The position numbers and the translations under genes are program-made. Source: Bacteroidaceae bacterium (GTDB lineage Bacteria; Bacteroidota; Bacteroidia; Bacteroidales; Bacteroidaceae). From it: a stretch of 64,000 nt of DNA. The notes under the pieces are model-generated. The model made no database searches. It saw only the letters and a list, made by a program, of their open reading frames with translations, and was not told the DNA's origin. Positions 1-8,241 of the stretch are shown piece by piece (position 1 is the first letter of the stretch; each line of letters opens with the position of its first letter). Location: contig JAFXNA010000006.1 in the NCBI GenBank assembly GCA_017529865.1, positions 161,995 through 225,994 on the forward strand, read 5' to 3'.

Positions 1-677
1 TTCGATGTACCACCTTCTTCCCATCCGATAATGGAGCCGCCGTGAGAATCGCTACCTCCTTTCGCACTGATGAGTGTTCCGTCGAAATAGCAGTTGTCGA
101 TGACGTGCTTAGCCCTTTGACCATGCCCAACGAAACCACCGACATGAGTGCTGGCACAGTTCACGGTGACCGACACCCAGCAGTTGTTGATATAGTTCGT
201 ACCATCAGAGCTACCTATCAAGCCCGAAGCATGAATACCGCCGTTCACCGTACCTGTGACATGCAGGTTCTTGATCGTGGCATTCTTTACCAAAGAGAAG
301 GGAGCGATATAATAGCTGTCACCTCCCTTGATATTCACGTTCAGCGTATGGCCATTACCATTGAAGATGCCTCGGTAAGGACTGCCCGATTCCAAGGCAA
401 TACTGTTAGCAATCGAAAGGTCGGCATCCAAGAGGGCATTCACATCCTTCGCACCCTTAGCATCCAATACCAGTTGCTTGAACTCCATCCAGTCGTCGTT
501 AGAGCGCAACACATAGTAACTCGTACCGTCGAGCATGACGGTTCCCAATTCATCGTCAGCCCAAGCCGCAGCCGGTACGAGCATCAGCAGCAGAAGAGAC
601 AGAAACATCCCTCTCAATAAGCCCCGCACACGTTGTAAGTGGCCAGCCTGTAAATAGTTTGTTTTGATTCGTTTCAT
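1..677 (-). CDS. Secreted GLUG-like repeat protein, N-terminal part (runs off the left edge)
   Basis: The frame is open on the minus strand from an ATG at 677-675 to the window edge (225 codons, no stop seen). The N-terminus has a long basic n-region, a hydrophobic core (about residues 24-36) and an AWA|DD-type cleavage site near residue 40, so export is likely; a shorter start at Met24 is possible. The mature part contains glycine-rich motifs such as FNGNGHTL, GLIGSSDG and GGFVGHG separated by about 25-30 residues. This is the pattern of GLUG or right-handed beta-helix surface proteins of Bacteroidales. A TAnnTTTG promoter lies about 65 bp upstream. Function cannot be given without the missing C-terminal part. 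The opposite strand is also open here but shows no protein-like features. Confidence 0.8.
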   Translation of the reverse strand, partial: MKRIKTNYLQAGHLQRVRGLLRGMFLSLLLLMLVPAAAWADDELGTVMLDGTSYYVLRSNDDWMEFKQLVLDAKGAKDVNALLDADLSIANSIALESGSPYRGIFNGNGHTLNVNIKGGDSYYIAPFSLVKNATIKNLHVTGTVNGGIHASGLIGSSDGTNYINNCWVSVTVNCASTHVGGFVGHGQRAKHVIDNCYFDGTLISAKGGSDSHGGSIIGWEEGGTS

Positions 678-742
678 GAAATATACAGTTAGTTTTTTGT
701 TGATATCAAAATAGCATAGGCATTAGCATCAGCCTTTGGCTG

Positions 743-775
743 CAAAGATAACTATTTTTTCACATTCAACAACTA
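743..775 (-). promoter_or_regulatory. Promoter of the GLUG-like gene
   Basis: Read on the minus strand, TATCTTTG (750-743) matches the Bacteroidetes -7 consensus TAnnTTTG, with a TTG about 19 bp upstream. Transcription would start near 737, leaving a leader of about 60 nt. Confidence 0.6.
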
Positions 776-916
776 ATTTAACCCCATTTTAACAAAAAAA
801 CAACCGTTTCCACGCATTCCACCCCCGTTTTAGCCCAAAACACCAGAATTTTAAGGATACACGCCCGTTATTCCCTTTCTTTTCCTCATGTTTTGATAGT
901 TTTCTTATCAATTATT

Positions 917-946
917 TTGCCGTTTCGAATAAATGCCGTATCTTTG
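917..946 (+). promoter_or_regulatory. Promoter of the GH29 fucosidase
   Basis: TTG at 917-919, a 19-bp spacer and TATCTTTG at 939-946 form a near-ideal Bacteroidetes promoter about 90 bp upstream of the fucosidase ATG. Confidence 0.65.
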
Positions 947-1034
947 CCTTCGAAAAAAACATGGTGTCATCTACACTCCTTCGACTCCCGACACTCCTAA
1001 AAAATAATAACCATTAAAAATCCTGTAAACAGAT

Positions 1035-2783
1035 ATGCTCAAATTCCTCCTCCCCTCCCTCCTCCTGTTGCAAGTCCTCACGATGGCTGCACAAGTCAGG
1101 AAACCACAACCTTTCGGTCCACTGCCCACCGAGAACCAACTCCACTGGCAGGATATGGAGATGTATGCCTTCATCCATTACTCCATGAACACCTACACCG
1201 ATCAGGAATGGGGCTTCGGCAATGAAGACCTCAGTCTGTTCAATCCCTCCGACCTCGACTGCCGCCAGTGGGCACGCGTCTGCAAACAAGCAGGTATGCG
1301 CGGCATCATCTTCACCGCCAAACACCACTGCGGCTTCTGCATGTGGCCATCGAAATATACGGAATATAGCATCAAGAACACCCCTTGGAAGGGTGGTAAG
1401 GGCGATGTGGTGCGCGAGCTGGCCGATGCCTGCAAGGCAGAGGGTCTGAAATTCGCCGTCTACCTCTCCCCTTGGGACCGCAATCATCCTGAGTACGGCC
1501 GTCCCGAATACGTCACCTACTTCCGCAACCAGTTGCGCGAACTGCTCACCCAGTATGGCGACATTTTCGAAGTATGGTTCGACGGAGCCAACGGAGGTGA
1601 CGGATGGTATGGCGGAGCAAACGAAACACGCCGCATCGATGGCAAGACCTACTACGGTTGGGCCGAGACCTTCCGCATGATTCGCCAGTTGCAACCTGGT
1701 GCCGTCATTTGGAACGACGGAGGCGACCGCGGTGACCTGCGCTGGGTAGGTACCGAGGCAGGCAATGTGGGTGAGACCAACTGGAGTCTGATGCCATCGA
1801 CAGGCGACACCCCCTACCCTATGCTGCACTACGGAGTGGAAAACGGCGATGTGTGGTGTCCAGGCGAAACCAACACCAGCATCCGACCCGGATGGTTCTA
1901 CCACGAGACCGAGAACGCCCACGTGAAGAGCCTCTCCAAACTCATGGACACCTACTACAAGTCCGTAGGGCGCAACTCCACGCTGCTCCTCAACTTCCCC
2001 ATCGCACCCAACGGCCGCATCCATCCCACCGACAGCCTCCGAGGCATCGCCTTCAAACGGATGATTGACACCATCTTTAAAAAGAATCTCATTGATAATG
2101 GAAAATTGATAAAAGAAAATGGTAAATGGTCAATGGTAAATGTTAAATGGAAGAAGCCTACGGCTTTCAACCGCTTCCTCGCCGAAGAAGACATCGCACT
2201 TGGTCAGCGTGTCCGCAAGTTCACCCTCGAAGCCCTCGTGGATGGACAATGGATATCGCTGAAAGATGCCCTCGTCGACAACGGTGACGGCCTCACCACC
2301 ATCGGACATCGCCGCATCATCTGCTTCCCCACCGTCAAGGCCACACAGCTCCGCTTCACCATCGTCGACAGCAAGGCCGAACCTATCATCAAGCGCATCG
2401 GTGTCTATCTGGCACCCGACATCACAGCCGACACCCCCGACTCAGGCGAGAAACGTTCGTCCGCCCTCCACATTTTCTTCAGCAACCCCAAGCAGATGCT
2501 GATGGACTGGGACACCGAGCAGACGTTCACCTCCTTCCGCTACCTACCCCCACAGGACACCCGCGACGGCACCATCACCCACTACACCCTCTGGGTATCC
2601 TCCGACTGGAACCACTGGGAGAAACTCGGTAGTGGCGAATTCTCCAACATCGTCAACAACCCCATCTGGCAAACCATCACCTTCCCCGCCACAAAAGGCC
2701 GCATGCTCAAGTTCGATGCCGACCGCCTCGCTGCTGGCGACCGCATGGGATATGGAGACATCGAAGTCGTCACTTCACCATAA
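1035..2783 (+). CDS. Secreted GH29 alpha-L-fucosidase
   Basis: 582 aa. A signal peptide (residues 1-20, ending MAAQ) sends it to the periplasm or cell surface, where GH29 enzymes remove alpha-linked fucose from glycans by a retaining mechanism. The GH29 catalytic domain spans about residues 25-350: FIHYSMNTYTDQEWG, the FTAKHHCGFCMWPS motif, and EVWFDGANG, whose Asp183 is the expected nucleophile. The C-terminal ~200 residues look like a discoidin/F5-8C-type beta-sandwich, as in many Bacteroidales fucosidases. The gene stands alone behind its own promoter. Residues 353-372 are encoded by a low-complexity intergenic-type repeat (2091-2150) inserted in frame at the catalytic/C-terminal junction; the reading frame is intact and the enzyme is probably still made. 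Confidence 0.92.
   Translation: MLKFLLPSLLLLQVLTMAAQVRKPQPFGPLPTENQLHWQDMEMYAFIHYSMNTYTDQEWGFGNEDLSLFNPSDLDCRQWARVCKQAGMRGIIFTAKHHCGFCMWPSKYTEYSIKNTPWKGGKGDVVRELADACKAEGLKFAVYLSPWDRNHPEYGRPEYVTYFRNQLRELLTQYGDIFEVWFDGANGGDGWYGGANETRRIDGKTYYGWAETFRMIRQLQPGAVIWNDGGDRGDLRWVGTEAGNVGETNWSLMPSTGDTPYPMLHYGVENGDVWCPGETNTSIRPGWFYHETENAHVKSLSKLMDTYYKSVGRNSTLLLNFPIAPNGRIHPTDSLRGIAFKRMIDTIFKKNLIDNGKLIKENGKWSMVNVKWKKPTAFNRFLAEEDIALGQRVRKFTLEALVDGQWISLKDALVDNGDGLTTIGHRRIICFPTVKATQLRFTIVDSKAEPIIKRIGVYLAPDITADTPDSGEKRSSALHIFFSNPKQMLMDWDTEQTFTSFRYLPPQDTRDGTITHYTLWVSSDWNHWEKLGSGEFSNIVNNPIWQTITFPATKGRMLKFDADRLAAGDRMGYGDIEVVTSP
2091..2150 (+). repeat. AT-rich GGTAAATGG-type repeat inserted in frame in the fucosidase
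   Basis: Sixty bases made of short degenerate units (AAAATTGAT, AATGGTAAATGG, TCAATGG) closely resemble the noncoding repeats at 14590-14652 and 18680-18760. They are a multiple of three long and contain no stop in the fucosidase frame. They encode a Lys/Asn-rich segment unlike the flanking GH29 sequence. Confidence 0.6.
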
Positions 2784-2799
2784 CCTCTGCAGTCAAGGA

Positions 2800-3040
2800 A
2801 TCCACAAGAAAGTCTGCAAGTCAGACACACCTCACAGATGAGTCCAAACTCATTGATGAAGATAACTTTCTGAGTTCCACCGGGGGTGACCATTTCGTTC
2901 ACCCCTTTATCTTCGCTATCAACATGGTCGCGAATAGCTTTCAAAGTATTTGTATATCCCAGTGCCGTAGCCACATCTTTGCCCACGAATATGATTTGAT
3001 TATAACTTAGTTTAAACTGCCTGCGAAGGGAAGTACACAT
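2800..3040 (-). pseudogene. Bro-N phage antirepressor domain remnant
   Basis: On the minus strand a frame encodes IIFVGKDVATALGY, then AIRDHVDSEDKGV, TPGGTQKV and FINEFGLI, the core of the Bro-N (BRO family N-terminal) DNA-binding domain of phage antirepressors. The usual start region is missing. After about residue 70 the frame runs antisense into the 3' end of the fucosidase gene, so only about 55 residues of the domain survive. It is read as a decayed fragment of a prophage or mobile cassette. It could still be translated from the ATG at 3040, but a folded complete domain is unlikely. Confidence 0.6.
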
Positions 3041-3044
3041 ATTT

Positions 3045-3182
3045 GTGCTACAGTGCTACAGTGCTACAGTTAAAAATATCGTTATCGGAAACTCAAAAGT
3101 AAACTCTATATTTATATATATAAATATAGAAGTATTATTCGGTGTTGATTGGTAAGTTTTCGAACTGTAGCACTGTAGCACT
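3045..3182. repeat. Nested palindrome: GTGCTACA repeats flanking a 22-bp AT palindrome
   Basis: Three tandem GTGCTACA units (3045-3070) are matched by a 19-bp perfect inverted copy at 3164-3182. A perfect 22-bp AT-only palindrome occupies 3107-3128, and the two symmetry centres coincide within one base (about 3117). The intervening arms are not complementary. It sits between the Bro-N remnant and a small orphan frame, so it may be a regulatory or replication site of a lost element. Confidence 0.7.
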
Positions 3183-3299
3183 GAGACGCCCCGAAAAAAT
3201 TTTTTCATATTTATGTAAAAAAGTTAATGATTTATTCGTAGATCGCAATGTCAATGTTGTAACTTGCAGTACAAAAAAAATCATGATTTTTTTGCAGCC

Positions 3300-3418
3300 C
3301 TTAAGGGTAACAAAATTTCCCCTTAGGGGGAACAAAATAAGATAACCTCCCCCGCCCCCTCCCAAGGAGGGGAGTAACAAAATTCTCTCCCCTTGGGGGA
3401 GATAAGAGAGAGGTTCAC
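3300..3418. repeat. GC-rich REP-like palindromic repeats
   Basis: Clusters of CCCCTTAGGGGG, CTCCCAAGGAGGGGAG and CTCCCCTTGGGGGAG palindromes, with AACCTC near 3343 and GAGGTT near 3412 as inverted outer ends. The family resembles the repeats at 26936-26972 and 61557-61600 and those inside the UbiE-AroE gene. Confidence 0.6.
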
Positions 3419-3461
3419 AATTCATTAACTTATCTATTAACCAATCAAAACATAACTAACT

Positions 3462-3569
3462 ATGGCAATCAAAGTAAATGCTCGTGAAACCGAGCCTTGC
3501 AATCCTGTGGACTCTGCTAAGTGCATTGGGACTGGAAATAGATCTATAAAAGAATCGCCTCAAAACTGA
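3462..3569 (+). CDS. Orphan 35-aa small frame (possible gene remnant)
   Basis: A 35-codon frame begins MAIKVNARETEPC after an AT-rich leader and ends within the terminator hairpin at 3551-3585. I do not recognise the product. The MAIK start and its place beside a Bro-N remnant would fit a relic of the small DNA-binding genes common in Bacteroidales mobile cassettes, but this is speculative. The frame may be fortuitous. Confidence 0.25.
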   Translation: MAIKVNARETEPCNPVDSAKCIGTGNRSIKESPQN

Positions 3570-3585
3570 GGCGATTCTTTTTTGT
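3551..3585 (+). terminator. Strong intrinsic terminator
   Basis: An 11-bp perfect stem (AGAATCGCCTC / GAGGCGATTCT, loop AAAACT) is followed by six T residues on the plus strand. With A residues on the other side it could act in both directions and also end the minus-strand Ig-repeat transcript that stops at 3618. Confidence 0.85.
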
Positions 3586-3617
3586 TATAGCCGGAGTTCC
3601 CGGCAGAGTTTGCGGGG

Positions 3618-6600
3618 TCATTCTTCGCCTTCCTTCTTGATGGTGATCTTCATCGTGCAGCCGACGCTGTGGTCACTCTTCAGTCGGAAGCGGATGTTGT
3701 ACTCGCCCGGTTCGGCATCTGACCGATAGACATACAGACGGGCAGAATATCTTCCGTTGTAGTGGACATAGTGGAAATTGCCGTCGGGGTCGGACTCTGG
3801 GTCGATCTCTATGGCAGAATCGTCAAACTCCTCGTCTTCGCTCTCCCTCGGTGCCCAGTCCTCTACGTAGTAACTGCAATAGTAGCCAGGACTTACCTCC
3901 TGCTCCTCTGGACCCACCTTGATCATCGTGTACTTCCAGCCTTCGCCGGTGGCAATCGTCATGGCTGACTTGCAAGATGGCCTGCTCTTGAGCGAGAAGA
4001 CTACATAAACGCTCTTGTTGTCGTTAGGCTTCACAGAGGTGAGGGTCTGCGTGGCGGCATCCCAAGTGAAGAAGCCCTCATCGGCGCCATCGTATGCGCT
4101 GCTATAATCAGCGGACTGACCTGCAATCTGCACGTCGCTCCAGTCCCACTGAGCTTCCTCTTCGTAATACTCATCCACGTTCACCTTCGTCGATTCGCCC
4201 ACCTTCAGATATTGAGACTCAGAGCTCAGCTGCATGGAGGTGATGACCGGCTCATGCATCTTCATCGTGCCCTTGCCATAGACCTCATACTCGTCGCCAT
4301 ATTCCATCTGATCAGTCTCATAGTTATAGGTCTGGTTCTGGAACACCAGGTAGAACAGCAGTTCGTACTCGCCCGTGTACTCCTCTTCTTCGCCTGGAGC
4401 ACGGCGCATCTTGGCGCTGGCCTCCTTCTTCGTGTTGCATGGCTTCCTGATCATGATCTTGCTCTCAGGCTTCAGGTTGCCCTCCGTAGCCATTCCTGTT
4501 CCCGACTTATCAGTGAAGGCGGCAAAGTTTGCATACAACTGACAATCCTTCACGTAAACACCCAAGCCGAACTTGCCGCCAGGGCTATTCTCGAACGACT
4601 GTCCCGTGAGCGCTTTCACGACATTGACAATGTTCCAAGGCAGATGTCCCCAAGCGTCGCCCTGCGTCATGCCGTTCTCGTCGGCATCCTCCAGATAGAA
4701 GCTGATGAAGTCCTTTCCGTCCTTTCTCCATTCCGACCACGTCGGGTCATAGTTGCGTACTTGCTCCTCGCCCGTGGTCTTGTTCTTGATGACGTAGGAG
4801 TTGTCCATCTGGTTGGCCTTGTTCAGGTCGGCGTCGCCCGTGTCGCATGGGTCAACGAAGGCTTCGGGATCGCCCTTCACCTCGCCCTCGCCTGTGGTGA
4901 TCTTAGCACCCTTGACGTAGGTGGCGGTCACGGTGCCCTCCTCGAAGGTCTTCGGGTCAGAAGCCTGGAAGACAACCTCCACCATGCCGGCCTCGTCGGT
5001 CACACCCGAAACAGGGCTGCACGAACCCTCGCTCGCTGCGAAGCTGACGGTGGCCTTGGGCACGGACATTACGAGTTCATCGATTTTTGACCAATTGCCA
5101 GAATTAACGCCCTCCGTAGTGGCCTTCAACTGGAACTGGAGCGTGGCCTTGCCTTCCTCGTCGATGGTCTGTCCCGAGTTCTTGCAGGTGAGCTTGTAGG
5201 TCCAGTCCAGAGGCAGCACCGTGGTCGTGGCCTCGTAGGTATTGCCCTTGTATTCGCAGGTACCCGTGATGGTGGCTCCCTCGAAGTTCAGGACATCGTC
5301 GGTCTTGAAATTGACATCAGCATCGACAACACCGAGAAGTTGCTTCTCGGTTACAGCAGACGGGGTGCAGGTGCCGCTGGTGGTGGTGAAATTGATGGTG
5401 ACACCAGGAACAGGTATATCCTCTTCACCTCCTTCTTTATCCTTGGCGGTAGCAATAAAAGTGTAGCTGTCTACCGCAGTGCCATCACTGTAAATCGTTT
5501 GCTCATCATTGAGTGCTTGTAATTCGTAGGTCCATTCCAGATCTTCTATCACCTGGCCCGTGGCCGTGTAGGTCTTGCCGTCCTTCTCGAAGGTGGCGGT
5601 GATGGCACCCTCCGTGAAGTCTAACAAGTCGAGTGTTTTGACATCGAATTTCACTTTGATGTTGCCATCCTTGTCGGTCTTTTTCTGTAATCCGGCACTA
5701 TTATAGGGGTATTCCCACTCGCCGTTGTTGGCACTGAATTTGAGTTCAGCATCTTGTACGGGTCTCGTCTCCTCGCCTGTCGTGGCGGTGAGGTTAAAGG
5801 TGAAGGATGCATATCCAGTCGCACTTATCTCCTGTGGCGAATTGGTGCAGGTGAGCGTGTAGGTGGGCTGGCCATAGACGATGCCCTCTGCCTCGGCCTT
5901 CTTGCCAAAGCGCTCGAAGCTGGCGGTGATGGTGCTCTTCTTGAAGTTCTCCGGGTCGTCGGTTTTGAAGTTCACGGTCACCTTGCCATGATTATCCGTC
6001 GTGGCCGTCTGGTCGCATGTGCCCTCGGTGCAGGTGAAATGGACGGTGGCATTAGGAATGTCATAGGTCTTTGATGTACCACCCTTCTCGGCACCTATAC
6101 CCGTGAGTTGGAAAGTAAGGCTGCCATTGCCATCCGCGTCGATGAACTGCGGCGTGTTGGTGCAGGTGAGCGTGTAGGACTGCCATTCCATTCCCTTCAC
6201 GACGCACTGTGCCGAGACGTTCACTCCTTGACCCGCGTAGGTGGCCGTGACGATACCCTCCGAGAAGGTATAGATGTCTGAGACGTAGACATCTGCTATC
6301 ACTGTGCCGTCGCGTTCGGTTACCTGATTCATGATTGTTTGGAAACCGTCGCCCTTGAAAGAGACGGTGAGTGGCATTAGCGTGACATTAGAGTACCCTT
6401 GAATGGTGCTGGTCAACTTGAATGCGGGATTAGCATAACCACGCTCGTCAATGTACTGCGGTGAATTGAGGCTTTCAAATTGATAGGTGATGCCATTGGG
6501 AGAGGTGGCGATGCCCTTCACGTTGGCAAACTCATACTTGTCGGACTTGCCCTCCTGGTTCACCGTGAATCCTGCAGGCGATGCCTGGAAATCCACGCTG

Positions 6601-6719
6601 CTGACCTGCTTGGCGTCGTAGGGTGTTGCCGAACCGTCCTTGCCCTCTACGATAATGGTCTGTGCCATAGCCGCGATGCTGAGCACGAGGGCTATGCTTA
6701 AAAGAAAAAGCTTTCTCAT
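3618..6719 (-). CDS. Large secreted protein with five Ig-like repeats
   Basis: 1033 aa. A signal peptide (residues 1-19, MAQ cleavage) is followed by about five ~100-residue modules. Each opens with Y-x-L-T-C-T-N-x-P-Q-x-I (or a variant) and closes with a G-x-I-T-A-T-F/Y strand (about residues 75-605), the look of bacterial Ig-like (Big) domains. The C-terminal 400 residues are acidic, unrecognised and lack a clear anchor or T9SS-type tail. The gene overlaps its upstream neighbour by ATGA, so the two are probably translationally coupled. Repeats of this type usually act as rigid spacers or adhesive domains on the cell surface; the ligand is unknown. Confidence 0.75.
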   Translation of the reverse strand: MRKLFLLSIALVLSIAAMAQTIIVEGKDGSATPYDAKQVSSVDFQASPAGFTVNQEGKSDKYEFANVKGIATSPNGITYQFESLNSPQYIDERGYANPAFKLTSTIQGYSNVTLMPLTVSFKGDGFQTIMNQVTERDGTVIADVYVSDIYTFSEGIVTATYAGQGVNVSAQCVVKGMEWQSYTLTCTNTPQFIDADGNGSLTFQLTGIGAEKGGTSKTYDIPNATVHFTCTEGTCDQTATTDNHGKVTVNFKTDDPENFKKSTITASFERFGKKAEAEGIVYGQPTYTLTCTNSPQEISATGYASFTFNLTATTGEETRPVQDAELKFSANNGEWEYPYNSAGLQKKTDKDGNIKVKFDVKTLDLLDFTEGAITATFEKDGKTYTATGQVIEDLEWTYELQALNDEQTIYSDGTAVDSYTFIATAKDKEGGEEDIPVPGVTINFTTTSGTCTPSAVTEKQLLGVVDADVNFKTDDVLNFEGATITGTCEYKGNTYEATTTVLPLDWTYKLTCKNSGQTIDEEGKATLQFQLKATTEGVNSGNWSKIDELVMSVPKATVSFAASEGSCSPVSGVTDEAGMVEVVFQASDPKTFEEGTVTATYVKGAKITTGEGEVKGDPEAFVDPCDTGDADLNKANQMDNSYVIKNKTTGEEQVRNYDPTWSEWRKDGKDFISFYLEDADENGMTQGDAWGHLPWNIVNVVKALTGQSFENSPGGKFGLGVYVKDCQLYANFAAFTDKSGTGMATEGNLKPESKIMIRKPCNTKKEASAKMRRAPGEEEEYTGEYELLFYLVFQNQTYNYETDQMEYGDEYEVYGKGTMKMHEPVITSMQLSSESQYLKVGESTKVNVDEYYEEEAQWDWSDVQIAGQSADYSSAYDGADEGFFTWDAATQTLTSVKPNDNKSVYVVFSLKSRPSCKSAMTIATGEGWKYTMIKVGPEEQEVSPGYYCSYYVEDWAPRESEDEEFDDSAIEIDPESDPDGNFHYVHYNGRYSARLYVYRSDAEPGEYNIRFRLKSDHSVGCTMKITIKKEGEE

Positions 6720-7144
6720 TTCCTAACAACTTTAAAGGTTACACTTCCGTCCTTCACAATATACGTCCCCGCAGGGAGTTCTGAGAGAGAGTTGATTTCC
6801 TTCTTCACCAGCTTGCCGCTTGTGTCGTACACGGCGCAGCTGCGCGCAATGTCGAGCTTGGCGGTCTTCATGTCCTTCACATTGGTAGGGATAGAAGCAT
6901 CCAGGTCTTCGAAGGTAAGTTTGTCAAGATTAGCAATAGGCCACGACACCTGTGTGTCGCCGTTCTGAAGGATTACATTGCCGTCGGCATACTGAATCTC
7001 CGGCATGTCGCGAAACAGCAGCGTCGTGGTTGTTCCGTCCTTCAGCCACACGATGATTTTCGCATCGCTGACCATGTCCTGTGCCCACGTCGCCGTCGAT
7101 GCGAAGGCGAGGAGCAGGGTTAGAATAGTTTGTTTTAGTCGCAT
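6716..7144 (-). CDS. Small secreted protein with a Por-tail-like C-terminus
   Basis: 142 aa with a clear signal peptide (residues 1-21, TWAQ). The last ~45 residues (VYDTSGKLVKKE ... LPAGTYIVKDGSVTFKVVRK) resemble the beta-strand C-terminal domain of T9SS or Por sorting tails (gxxv...l..G.Y.v....v.kvvk). The N-terminal half has no recognised fold. It overlaps the downstream Ig-repeat gene by four bases and is the first gene of that pair, so a shared surface role is inferred. The similarity to a sorting tail is by eye. Confidence 0.7.
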   Translation of the reverse strand: MRLKQTILTLLLAFASTATWAQDMVSDAKIIVWLKDGTTTTLLFRDMPEIQYADGNVILQNGDTQVSWPIANLDKLTFEDLDASIPTNVKDMKTAKLDIARSCAVYDTSGKLVKKEINSLSELPAGTYIVKDGSVTFKVVRK

Positions 7145-7271
7145 AAATAGATTGTTTAAAGGATTAATAATATAATGTATTAAAACGATTTATAACCATA
7201 ATGTCATTGTTTATTTTTTAGACACAAGAAGGTACAGTCTACATATCACGAAGCAGTGGTGACAGAAGCTC

Positions 7272-7604
7272 CTACCCTATTTTCTTTTTCTCCTCCATAT
7301 CAGGAACACGCTCTTCGAAGAGACGGCGCAAACCCTGCTCGTATGCACGGAGAGCCTCCATGCCCTTATTCGTGATACGACAGACAGAGCGGGCAGTAGG
7401 ACCCGAACCACACTTGTCTACCTGCAAATAGCCGGCCTCGTGCAACGTCTTAATCTGAATGCTAAGATTGCCTCGCGTGGAACCGGTTATCTCACACAGA
7501 TACATGAAGTTGGCACGCTCAAGGCTGTCGAGAGCAACCATAATCTTCAGCCGCAGTTCGTTATGCAGCAGCGGATTGATAACAGCAAACTTAAATGTAC
7601 TCAT
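7272..7604 (-). CDS. Winged-helix transcriptional regulator (HTH_34/MarR-like)
   Basis: 110 aa. Residues 8-90 form a compact winged helix: LLHNELRLKIMVALDSLERANF, a recognition-helix region with STRGNLSIQIKTL, and a wing region ending in CRITNKGMEALRAYEQ. This matches the DNA-binding proteins encoded next to small membrane proteins in many Bacteroidetes. It lies downstream of, and overlaps by 14 bp, the membrane protein gene at 7591-8205, so the two form an operon. It probably controls that operon; the signal is unknown. Confidence 0.8.
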   Translation of the reverse strand: MSTFKFAVINPLLHNELRLKIMVALDSLERANFMYLCEITGSTRGNLSIQIKTLHEAGYLQVDKCGSGPTARSVCRITNKGMEALRAYEQGLRRLFEERVPDMEEKKKIG

Positions 7605-8205
7605 ATTGTTCTTGTTTTTTAACGTAATAGCGAGATATGTGTCCAGGAATAATCAGGGCTATTATCGTAACGATGGCGACAATCAATAGCTGCCAATGCC
7701 AGGCGTCACCTTGAAATAAGAGTGAGGAAAACGAAAGGAGGGCACCGATGATGCCACCGACCCTCATGGGACGGAAACGAGAGATGACACCAGTAAGGAA
7801 AACTCCCATACCGATGAGTAGTCCTTGTATGAGGCAATAACACTGCTCGTACACTCCCGAAATACCTGTGATGAAACCGCTCAACGCACTGGCAGCACCG
7901 ATGAAGAACCACGTCTGCATAGCGATGTTCTCTTCGATTGTGCGGCGGCCTGTACGTTCAAAGTCTTTCTTTACAAAGTATCGCATCAGCGGAGCACCCA
8001 CCAATGGAATACCAACCCACAACCATTCGCACAGGGACACATTCCACAACAACAAAGCGGCAAACTCCATGAGGAAAACAACAACCGTAGGGTATCCCCA
8101 CACCAAGAACAGGTTCACACCCGTATGCTCCTTACGACTATAAACCTCACCACGTATACGATTGATGATGTCGAGTTCCTGATTTGTATCGAAAGCACTG
8201 TTCAT
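7591..8205 (-). CDS. Integral membrane protein partnered with the winged-helix regulator
   Basis: 204 aa with about five or six hydrophobic segments (roughly residues 28-48, 52-72, 98-117, 127-147, 155-170 and 172-190) and a short acidic N-terminal cytoplasmic stretch. There is no recognised catalytic motif. First gene of a two-gene operon with a TATATTTG promoter at 8241-8234. Proteins of this size paired with HTH_34 regulators are common in Bacteroidales and are thought to be membrane sensors or stress proteins, but I do not assign a function. Confidence 0.7.
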   Translation of the reverse strand: MNSAFDTNQELDIINRIRGEVYSRKEHTGVNLFLVWGYPTVVVFLMEFAALLLWNVSLCEWLWVGIPLVGAPLMRYFVKKDFERTGRRTIEENIAMQTWFFIGAASALSGFITGISGVYEQCYCLIQGLLIGMGVFLTGVISRFRPMRVGGIIGALLSFSSLLFQGDAWHWQLLIVAIVTIIALIIPGHISRYYVKKQEQYEYI

Positions 8206-8233
8206 GTGTTATTGGCTTTTTCGGATTTGTTCG

Positions 8234-8241
8234 CAAATATA
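8234..8241 (-). promoter_or_regulatory. -7 element of the membrane protein/regulator operon
   Basis: TATATTTG on the minus strand, 29 bp upstream of the ATG at 8205, matches TAnnTTTG. Confidence 0.5.

Noticed and set aside
42..620. A 192-residue plus-strand protein at the left edge
   Set aside because: The minus-strand frame has a signal peptide, GLUG-like motifs and a consensus promoter; the plus frame is its shadow.
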